From the NCBI GenBank assembly GCA_002427845.1, contig DIYZ01000011.1, forward strand, positions 1-13,169: DNA of 13,169 bases, in the 5' to 3' direction. Each line of letters starts with the position of its first letter. The first letter of the stretch is position 1. This DNA is from Chloracidobacterium sp. UBA6041 (GTDB lineage Bacteria; Acidobacteriota; Blastocatellia; Pyrinomonadales; Pyrinomonadaceae). Shown in pieces: positions 7,446-13,169 of the stretch. The translations under genes were made by a program, and so were the position numbers. The notes under the pieces were generated by a model. It did no database searches. It had not been told where the DNA came from and saw only the letters and a list, made by a program, of their open reading frames with translations.

Positions 7446-8624
7446 ATGCCAACTCTAGTCAAACGGCTTGCAGCCGCGCTCATCATCGTACTCCTGCTTA
7501 TCGCTATGAACCAGTACATGAGCGAAGCTGGGCTGTTTGGCTTTGGCGTGCCACCTTACTACGCGCGTTTGATTGTGCTGGCGGGCATCAATGTCATTCT
7601 TGCCGTTTCCCTAAACCTCATCACTGGATTCACGGGACAGTTTTCAATCGGTCATGCTGGCTTCATGGCTGTCGGCGCCTACAGCTCGGCGTATCTTACG
7701 GTCTATTACGCTCAGACGTGGGAACACTCGCTGGCTGGAATGTTGGGCGCGACCCTCGCGCACATACTCATATTTCTTCTGGCGATCCTGGTTGGCTCGA
7801 TTGTGGCGGCGTTGGCGGGATTGATCGTAGGCATTCCCTCTTTGCGATTGCGCGGTGATTACCTGGCCATAGTCACTTTGGGATTCGCCGAGATCATTCG
7901 CATCGTCATTCTCAATATCGACAAAGTCGGCGGCGCTACCGGCTTCACCGTCCCGGGTTACACAAACTTTTTGTGGGTCGGCGCGTTTGTAGTCATCACC
8001 ATCGTCATCGTTTACAACATTGTGCACTCAGACGTAGGCCGGGCACTCGTTTCCATACGTGAGGATGAGTTGGCGGCCGAAGCCATGGGCATCAACACCA
8101 CGCGCTACAAAGTGCTCGCCTTCGTTATCAGCTCCGCTCTTGCTGGCATGGCGGGCGTCTTGTTTGGACACTACACCTCGTTTTTGAGCACGAACGATTT
8201 CCAGTTCATACGTTCATTTGAAATCATTATCATGATCGTACTGGGCGGGATGGGATCGCTGACGGGGGCAGTCTTAGGTGCGATCATAATAACTTTCTTA
8301 CCTGAACTGCTGCGAACGCTGGGACCACGTTTGGAATCTCTTTTGAGTTCCATAATAGGCGCGAACAATATACCGGCGTCAGTACACACGTTTCTCATTC
8401 AACTGGCGAACTATCGGCTCGTTATTTTCGCTGCGCTACTAATTCTGATCATGCTGACACGGCCGCAGGGAATTCTGGGCACCCGCGAGTTTAGTCTGTC
8501 CTGGCTCAAGCGCGCGCGACGCCGGCCCGAAGGCGACAAGCCTGTCGGCGAATCAGGTGTCTCGATAGCTGAACAAGGACCGCCTTCCGCAATCGATCAC
8601 ACTAAAGAGGTGGAGAACAGATGA
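7446..8624 (+). CDS. livM: Branched-chain amino acid ABC transporter permease LivM
   Basis: This 392-residue protein is the second membrane subunit of the importer and pairs with LivH. Hallmarks are NLITGFTGQFSIGHAGFMAVGAY near residues 57-79, LRLRGDYLAIVTLGFAEIIR in the middle, and the Gly-rich ATPase-contact loop IVLGGMGSLTGAVLGA near 264-279. About eight to ten hydrophobic segments are followed by a ~45-residue hydrophilic C-terminal tail rich in Arg and Glu. The first ATG is chosen because it gives an intact first membrane segment, but no Shine-Dalgarno precedes it: the bases just upstream belong to the right arm of the inverted repeat. An ATG at 7507 is possible but would cut off that segment. 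The stop overlaps the livG start (ATGA at 8621-8624), which points to translational coupling. Confidence 0.94.
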   Translation: MPTLVKRLAAALIIVLLLIAMNQYMSEAGLFGFGVPPYYARLIVLAGINVILAVSLNLITGFTGQFSIGHAGFMAVGAYSSAYLTVYYAQTWEHSLAGMLGATLAHILIFLLAILVGSIVAALAGLIVGIPSLRLRGDYLAIVTLGFAEIIRIVILNIDKVGGATGFTVPGYTNFLWVGAFVVITIVIVYNIVHSDVGRALVSIREDELAAEAMGINTTRYKVLAFVISSALAGMAGVLFGHYTSFLSTNDFQFIRSFEIIIMIVLGGMGSLTGAVLGAIIITFLPELLRTLGPRLESLLSSIIGANNIPASVHTFLIQLANYRLVIFAALLILIMLTRPQGILGTREFSLSWLKRARRRPEGDKPVGESGVSIAEQGPPSAIDHTKEVENR

Positions 8625-9487
8625 GCGGCGCGCCGGAACAAGATGCCGTAAAGGCTACCAAAGAGGATTCGATCATTACGGAAGCTGCGCGCTCGATTGA
8701 TAGCCAGAAGCAGCGGACGTTTGACGGCGAGTGCCCTTTGCAAACCGTCAAGTGCACCATTCAGTTTGGCGGACTCGTGGCCGTTAATGCGCTGGACATG
8801 AGCGTGCGGCGCGGCCAAATCTACGGTCTAATCGGGCCAAACGGCGCCGGCAAGACCACCGTTTTCAATCTTCTGACCGGAGTATACAAGCCTACTTCAG
8901 GCGAGATCTATTTCCAGGGAAACCGCATTGACGGCCTGCGGTCGTACGAGATTTCACGCCGCGGAGTGTCACGCACATTCCAGAATATTCGGCTTTTCCC
9001 AAGCATGTCTGTTTTGGAAAACGTGATGACGGCCTGTCATCGTCATGCGAAGCAGACTTTGGTCGACGCTGTTTTTCGCCTGCCGCGCTTTGAGCGCGAC
9101 GAGCGGGACCATCGAGAGTTTGCTTTGGAGCTGCTCGAGATTTTTGATCTTGCGCGGGTTAAGGATGAAGGCGGAACGAGCCTGCCCTATGGCAGCCAGC
9201 GGCGGCTGGAGATCGTGCGCGCCCTGGCGACGCGGCCACAACTTCTGCTGCTGGATGAACCGGCGGCCGGCATGAATCCTTCGGAGCAGGAAGATTTGAT
9301 GGGTCTAATTCAGCGGATCAGGGATAGATTTTCTCTGACGATTCTGCTGGTCGAACACAACATGAAAGTAGTGATGGGTGTCTGCGAAAGAATCCAGGTT
9401 TTGGATTATGGAAAATCTATTGCGCTTGGGATTCCCGAGGAAATTAGAAACGATCCGAAGGTGATTGAAGCTTATCTCGGAGATTAG
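8621..9487 (+). CDS. livG: Branched-chain amino acid ABC transporter ATP-binding protein LivG
   Basis: This 288-residue cytoplasmic ATPase is one of two that power the LivHM permease. It shows Walker A GPNGAGKT at 72-79, a Q-loop Gln at 121 in RTFQNIRLFP, the LivG-type signature LPYGSQRRLE at 188-197 (the usual form has GQQ), Walker B LLLLDEP ending at 214 with catalytic Glu213, and the switch His246 in VEHNM. AYLGD is a typical LivG end. The protein is about 30 residues longer than usual because of a polar N-terminal extension (about residues 1-40) ahead of the first nucleotide-binding strand. The start is supported by the 4-base overlap with livM and by GAGG/GGAG at 8607-8614, so the extension is probably real. 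No nearer in-frame ATG would give the standard length. Confidence 0.95.
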   Translation: MSGAPEQDAVKATKEDSIITEAARSIDSQKQRTFDGECPLQTVKCTIQFGGLVAVNALDMSVRRGQIYGLIGPNGAGKTTVFNLLTGVYKPTSGEIYFQGNRIDGLRSYEISRRGVSRTFQNIRLFPSMSVLENVMTACHRHAKQTLVDAVFRLPRFERDERDHREFALELLEIFDLARVKDEGGTSLPYGSQRRLEIVRALATRPQLLLLDEPAAGMNPSEQEDLMGLIQRIRDRFSLTILLVEHNMKVVMGVCERIQVLDYGKSIALGIPEEIRNDPKVIEAYLGD

Positions 9488-9490
9488 AAT

Positions 9491-9577
9491 TTTGAACTTT
9501 GTACTTTGAGCCTGGGTTGAAGTTGTTGGAGTTCGAGGGCGCGCGACCAGTCAAAGATCAAAGTACAAAAGATCAAA
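9491..9577. repeat. Inverted repeat of ACTTTG-type motif between livG and livF
   Basis: The left arm 9491-9509 and the right arm 9558-9577 pair through 12 consecutive bases (TTTGTACTTTGA at 9498-9509 with 9558-9569), then continue with a one-base slip. The loop is about 48 bases. The motif (ACTTTG, or CAAAGT on the other side) recurs several times within each arm, and the right side runs on as more CAAAGA-like units to about 9590. It starts four bases after the livG stop. Like the livH-livM repeat it is built from a short repeated oligonucleotide, but from a different one. Confidence 0.65.
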
Positions 9578-9624
9578 GAACGAAGGACAGAACAATCAAG
9601 CCACCAGATCAAACGCAACAACCG

Positions 9625-10329
9625 ATGCTGAGTTTAGACAACGTCTCAGTAAACTACGGCGCTATCGAAGCCCTGACGGGAATTTCGCTGCACGTGGATA
9701 AAGGCGAGGTGGTAACTTTGATCGGCGCCAATGGCGCTGGTAAGACGACGACGCTGAGAACGATCACCGGACTGCTACAACCGCGCGACGGGAAAATAAG
9801 TTTCGAAGGCGAAGACATCGGGGGCCGGCCGACGCATCGACTCGTTGCCAAAGGCATTTCGATGGCGCCGGAAGGTCGCGGCGTGTTTGCAAATCTTTCC
9901 GTACGAGAAAATCTCCAGATGGGGGCTTACCTCAAGAAAGATAAGCGTGCGATTGCCTCGGAGATGGAACGTGTCTTTCAGATGTTTCCCCGTTTGAAAG
10001 AGCGCGAGTCTCAGAAGGCCGGAACTCTCTCGGGAGGGGAGCAGCAGATGCTGGCCATCGGGCGAGCGCTCATGTCGCAGCCGCGGTTGCTGCTGCTTGA
10101 CGAGCCGTCGCTGGGGCTTGCTCCCCTTGTTGTCCATACGATCTTCGAAGCGATTGATGAAATCAAAAGTAAGGGAACGACGATCCTGCTTGTCGAACAG
10201 AATGCCCACGCCGCCTTAAAGCATTCTGACCGTGCCTATGTCCTGGAGACTGGCAGAATTGTTATGGAAGGATCCTCGAAGCAGCTCGCCGTGGACCCCC
10301 GAATTAAGGAAGCCTACCTTGGTGAGTAG
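9625..10329 (+). CDS. livF: Branched-chain amino acid ABC transporter ATP-binding protein LivF
   Basis: This 234-residue cytoplasmic ATPase is the partner of LivG in the importer. Features are Walker A GANGAGKT at 34-41, LivF-typical APEGRGVFANLSVRENL at 81-97, signature LSGGEQQ at 135-141, Walker B LLLLDEP ending at 161 with Glu160, and VEQNA at 190-194. The protein ends AYLGE. The ATG at 9625 gives exactly the usual family length and starts directly at the first strand (MLSLDNVSVNYG). The frame stays open upstream to a TTG at 9499, but those 42 codons read through the fold-back repeat and give a Lys-Asp-Gln-rich sequence, so I exclude them. There is no visible Shine-Dalgarno before 9625. 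The stop is seven bases ahead of the second binding-protein gene. Confidence 0.93.
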   Translation: MLSLDNVSVNYGAIEALTGISLHVDKGEVVTLIGANGAGKTTTLRTITGLLQPRDGKISFEGEDIGGRPTHRLVAKGISMAPEGRGVFANLSVRENLQMGAYLKKDKRAIASEMERVFQMFPRLKERESQKAGTLSGGEQQMLAIGRALMSQPRLLLLDEPSLGLAPLVVHTIFEAIDEIKSKGTTILLVEQNAHAALKHSDRAYVLETGRIVMEGSSKQLAVDPRIKEAYLGE

Positions 10330-10336
10330 AACAGGA

Positions 10337-11566
10337 ATGCTCAGGTTCACCGCTCCTCCTTCGCGCTCGCGACGGCAAACAAAAGCTCAACTCCGAAGTT
10401 CTCTTATTCCGCTCCTCCTGCTGGCGACGATTGGTTTAACGCTCTCCTGCGCGCCTCAGCAACGAAATGCGGAAGATCGGGCCACGATTAAGATTGGTTT
10501 TTTTGGCGACCTTTCCGGGCCGACCTTCAACTTTGGACAGTCAGCCATGAATGGCGTGCTCATGGCTGCCGACGAAATAAATCAGGCGGGCGGAATCAAT
10601 GGTCGCAAGATCGATATTGTCATAGAAGATGATAAAGGCAGTCCTGAAGCGGCCGCGCAGGTTGCCGGCAAACTAATTAGTAACGACAAAGTCGTAGCCC
10701 TGATTGGCGCCGGCGCTTCGGGCAATAGTCTGGCGGCTGCGCCTAAAGCACAGTCCGCCCAGATCCCATTGATAGCTCCCTCTTCGACAAATCCCGCGGT
10801 GACGCAGGCAGGTGATTACATTTTTCGGGCGTGCTTTATTGACGCCTTCCAGGGCGAAGTAATGGCGAAGTTTGCCGCCGGCACTTTGAAGGCGAAGAAA
10901 GCAGCGATCATGCTCGACTTCAATTCGCCCTACAGCCGTGGCCTGACGGAGTATTTCGAGTTGAGTTTCGCCAAACTGGATGGCCAGATTGTAATCAAGC
11001 AATCCTACTCGCAGGGCGATGCCGACTATCGCGGGCAGCTCAGCGCCATTAAAGCCGCTGAACCGGAAGTCGTTTACATTCCCGGTTATTACGGCGACGT
11101 GGGCCTGATAGCGAAGCAGGCACGCCAACTCGGTTTGACCGTACCGCTGCTCGGCGCCGATGGCTGGGACGCGCCGGAGCTTTGGGAACTTGGCGGCGAC
11201 TCATTGAACGGCTCCTACATTTCCAATCACTACTCAGCCGATGATCCGTCAGAAACAATTCAGAAATTCGCACGCGCTTACCGCCAGCGCTACAGCAATC
11301 TCACGCCTGATGCACATGCTGCTCTTGCTTATGACGCGCTCAGATTTCTCGCTGAAGCGATCCAAAAGGCGGGAACGACTGAAGGACCAAAGTTGCGCGA
11401 TGCTCTGGCCGAAACCAAAAACTTTATGGGCGTGACTGGAATAATCAGCATGGACCGCGATCGAAACGCGGTGAAGCCGGCCGTCATCTTGGAACTTCAG
11501 GACAGGAAATATATCTACCAGGAGACAATCCAACCGGAAACCTCGCCTGCCGTTCAATCTCATTAG
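10337..11566 (+). CDS. livK: Branched-chain amino acid type ABC transporter substrate-binding lipoprotein (second copy)
   Basis: This 409-residue binding protein is a close paralogue of the first gene of the operon. The segment aligned with residues 160-219 of that copy has 51 of 60 identical residues, including LDFNSPYSRGLTE; SPSSTNPAVT and SYISNHYS are conserved as well. A basic N-terminus, a hydrophobic stretch at 23-36 and Cys38 in TLSC suggest a lipoprotein, with a loose lipobox. It lacks the Pro-Ala-rich tail of the first copy and ends shortly after the conserved core. The start at 10337 lies seven bases after the livF stop. The AGG next to the ATG is too close to act as a ribosome site, so translation may depend on coupling or on GGTGAG at 10321-10326. 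Two binding proteins for one LivHMGF set suggest different ligand preference or affinity, as with E. coli LivJ and LivK. The symbol is positional. Its stop codon lies inside the left end of element C. Confidence 0.9.
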   Translation: MLRFTAPPSRSRRQTKAQLRSSLIPLLLLATIGLTLSCAPQQRNAEDRATIKIGFFGDLSGPTFNFGQSAMNGVLMAADEINQAGGINGRKIDIVIEDDKGSPEAAAQVAGKLISNDKVVALIGAGASGNSLAAAPKAQSAQIPLIAPSSTNPAVTQAGDYIFRACFIDAFQGEVMAKFAAGTLKAKKAAIMLDFNSPYSRGLTEYFELSFAKLDGQIVIKQSYSQGDADYRGQLSAIKAAEPEVVYIPGYYGDVGLIAKQARQLGLTVPLLGADGWDAPELWELGGDSLNGSYISNHYSADDPSETIQKFARAYRQRYSNLTPDAHAALAYDALRFLAEAIQKAGTTEGPKLRDALAETKNFMGVTGIISMDRDRNAVKPAVILELQDRKYIYQETIQPETSPAVQSH

Positions 11567-11699
11567 CACCTGGCTTGAGCCAGGTGTTTGCGACGTCTAT
11601 TGATCTCTAAACCGTTTCACGGTTTACGATGAAACCGTTGAAACGGTTGGTTTCACCTCGTCACCGCGGGTTACCGCACTTAAGTGCGGTGCTAATGAG
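11559..11699. repeat. Element C: 141-bp element with 12-bp inverted ends and four hairpins
   Basis: CTCATTAGCACC at 11559-11570 and its perfect inverse at 11688-11699 bracket four hairpins: 11567-11586 (CACCTGGC/GCCAGGTG), 11609-11625 (AAACCGT-TTC-ACGGTTT), 11633-11648 (AACCGTT-GA-AACGGTT) and the 16-base perfect palindrome CCGCACTTAAGTGCGG at 11674-11689. It fills most of the gap between the convergent operon and argH. The left end includes the final codons and the TAG stop of the second binding-protein gene. The organisation resembles a small non-autonomous element; the hairpins could also end transcription from both sides. Confidence 0.75.
11567..11586 (+). terminator. Possible terminator hairpin at the end of the liv operon
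   Basis: CACCTGGC and GCCAGGTG form an 8-bp stem with a TTGA loop, starting at the base directly after the stop codon and followed by TTTG. The T-run is only three bases long, so intrinsic termination would be weak. It is also the first hairpin of element C. Confidence 0.4.
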
Positions 11700-11742
11700 A
11701 ATTTTCAAAACCGGCATTTTAGCTTCCCGGCAAACTGAACCA

Positions 11743-13122
11743 CTACAGTGATGCTCGGGCGTAGGCCAGCGCTTCGGCGACGCGTTCGGGAGCGGTGCCG
11801 CCTGTTCGAGATTTCGTGGCCAACGTTTGTTCGAGCGTGAGAGATTCGAAAACGTCGCTTTCAATCCTGTTTGAGAACGAGCGTAGTTCGTCCAGGGACA
11901 GGTCGGATAATTCGACGCCGCTTTCTATCGCTCTGACAACTACCTTCCCTACTGTCTCATGCGCCTCGCGAAAAGGAGTGCCCTTGCGAACGAGATAGTC
12001 GGCGAGCTCAGTAGCGTTCATCATCCCTCGGGATGCCGCCTCTCGCATTCGCTTCTCATTCAGCTCCATGTTTCGCAAGACCAGCGCAGAAACTTCGAGA
12101 CACGAGAAGGTAGTATCAAACGCGTCGAAGATCGCCTCCTTGTCTTCCTGCATGTCTTTGTTGTAGGCGAGCGGCAGCCCCTTAAGCATCGTCAATAACG
12201 ACAGAGCATCGCCAAATACACGCCCCGCTTTGCCGCGCACCAGCTCCATGGAATCGGGGTTCTTCTTCTGCGGCATCAAGCTCGAACCCGTCGCTACTGC
12301 ATCGCTGAGTTGGAAGAAGCCAAACTCCGTGGTTGAGTAAAGAATGATCTCTTCCGCCAGCCTCGACAAATGAACCATGATTAGCGAGCAAGCGGCGACG
12401 AACTCCACACAGAAATCGCGATCGCTAACTGCGTCCACGCTGTTTCTCGAGACGCCTGCAAATCCCAGTTCGCGCGCTACGATTTCGCGATCGATTGGAA
12501 ACGAAGCGCCGGCGAGTGCGGCAGAGCCCAGTGGCATCACGTTCACTCGCCGCCGCGTTTCACCGAGCCGCTCACGATCACGACTGAGCATTTCAAAGTA
12601 GGCCAGACACCAGTGTGCAAACAAAATGGGCTGGGCACGCTGCAGATGTGTGTAGCCGGGAAGCACTGCGTCGCGTTTCTGCTCGGCCAAATCCAGCAGC
12701 GCTGCCTGCGTTAGGCGAATCTGCGTCCGTAGTTCATCAATAGCCTCGCGCAACCACAGACGCAGATCCGTCGCTACCTGATCATTCCGGCTGCGGCTGG
12801 TGTGCAACTTACGTCCCGCGTCTCCGACTAACTCCACCAATTGCGCCTCGACAAAAGAATGCACGTCTTCAGATTCCATTTCATCCAACTTGCCGTGAGC
12901 AAGGCCGCGCTGGAGAATTGCCTTCAGTCCTGTTTTGATGCTGTCAGCCTCCTCAGTGGTAAGCACGCCCGCCGCAACGAGGCCGTTGCAATGCGCGACA
13001 CTGGCCCGCACGTCCGCCTCAAACAACCGGCGATCGAATGCGAAAGAGTTGTTGAATTTCGCAAACGCAGGATCCACTCCACCCTTAAATCGCCCGCCCC
13101 ACAAGTTTTTTCCTTTAGGCAT
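11743..13122 (-). CDS. argH: Argininosuccinate lyase
   Basis: This 459-residue cytoplasmic enzyme splits argininosuccinate into arginine and fumarate, the last step of arginine biosynthesis. It belongs to the fumarase/aspartase superfamily. The N-terminal KNLWGGRF, HTSRSRNDQ at 107-115, GYTHLQRAQP with His159, and the superfamily signature GSSLMPQKKNPD at 279-290 with the mobile-loop serine Ser281 are all intact. The end, RTGGTAPERV, is the usual ArgH C-terminal motif. The length matches typical ArgH (about 457-470). The start is supported by AGGAG seven bases upstream. It is convergent with the liv operon; its own upstream neighbours lie beyond the window, so an arg cluster cannot be seen. 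Confidence 0.98.
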   Translation of the reverse strand: MPKGKNLWGGRFKGGVDPAFAKFNNSFAFDRRLFEADVRASVAHCNGLVAAGVLTTEEADSIKTGLKAILQRGLAHGKLDEMESEDVHSFVEAQLVELVGDAGRKLHTSRSRNDQVATDLRLWLREAIDELRTQIRLTQAALLDLAEQKRDAVLPGYTHLQRAQPILFAHWCLAYFEMLSRDRERLGETRRRVNVMPLGSAALAGASFPIDREIVARELGFAGVSRNSVDAVSDRDFCVEFVAACSLIMVHLSRLAEEIILYSTTEFGFFQLSDAVATGSSLMPQKKNPDSMELVRGKAGRVFGDALSLLTMLKGLPLAYNKDMQEDKEAIFDAFDTTFSCLEVSALVLRNMELNEKRMREAASRGMMNATELADYLVRKGTPFREAHETVGKVVVRAIESGVELSDLSLDELRSFSNRIESDVFESLTLEQTLATKSRTGGTAPERVAEALAYARASL

Positions 13123-13129
13123 TAAGCTG

Positions 13130-13134
13130 CTCCT
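13130..13134 (-). promoter_or_regulatory. argH: Shine-Dalgarno of argH
   Basis: The minus strand reads AGGAG here, seven bases ahead of the ATG at 13120-13122, at a normal distance. The remaining bases up to the window edge hold no recognisable gene or promoter. Confidence 0.75.
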
Positions 13135-13169
13135 AAACCATTCGCTGCGGTTGACGCCCGAGCATCATA

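Noticed and set aside
9499..9624. In-frame upstream extension of livF from a TTG codon.
   Set aside because: It reads through the fold-back repeat, gives low-complexity Lys/Asp/Gln sequence, has no ribosome-binding site, and the ATG at 9625 gives the exact family length.
10232..10336. Upstream extension of the second binding protein from an ATG inside livF.
   Set aside because: It would overlap livF by about 100 bases and place 35 polar residues ahead of the signal sequence; the ATG at 10337 starts cleanly after livF.
11749..13167. A 13-base inverted match (TGATGCTCGGGCG at 11749-11761 and its inverse at 13155-13167) flanking argH, suggestive of a mobile unit.
   Set aside because: A 13-base match is expected about once by chance in a window of this size. 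One copy is simply the coding end of argH, and there are no target duplications or transposase.

Overview
The window is a stretch of bacterial chromosome of moderate GC content. It holds nine protein-coding genes and no tRNA, rRNA, CRISPR array, phage gene or transposase gene. The gene set is ordinary: a secreted S9 peptidase, a complete branched-chain amino acid type ABC transporter, a group II PLP decarboxylase and argininosuccinate lyase. The gene families and the dense hairpin-rich intergenic repeats recall Acidobacteriota of the Blastocatellia type. That assignment is an inference from general familiarity, not a demonstrated placement.

Layout. Positions 1-116 hold small hairpins beyond the 3' end of the first gene. 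Positions 117-2916 (minus strand) carry a two-gene unit: a small secreted PsbP/DcrB-like protein, then 19 bases later an exported S9 prolyl-oligopeptidase-family peptidase. Positions 2917-3258 are non-coding and hold a mirrored array of six hairpins (element A). Positions 3259-4764 (minus) encode an aromatic-L-amino-acid-decarboxylase-like enzyme. Positions 4765-5077 separate it from the divergent transporter operon and hold a second fold-back repeat (element B) and a possible promoter.

Positions 5078-11566 (plus) form a six-gene liv operon in the order binding protein, LivH, LivM, LivG, LivF, second binding protein. The two lipoprotein-like binding proteins are close paralogues (51 of 60 residues identical in one block) and bracket a single set of permeases and ATPases, so they probably share one membrane complex. 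Two gaps inside the operon (livH-livM and livG-livF) contain long inverted repeats built from short oligonucleotide motifs. The gap after the last gene holds a four-hairpin element (element C) whose left inverted end contains that gene's stop codon. Positions 11743-13122 (minus) encode argininosuccinate lyase, convergent with the operon.

No novel multi-gene system is visible. The least explained part of the window is its non-coding DNA: every gap longer than about 100 bases contains a fold-back structure. Element A also shows compensatory stem changes beside a conserved linker, as expected of a mobile REP-like repeat or a structured RNA.
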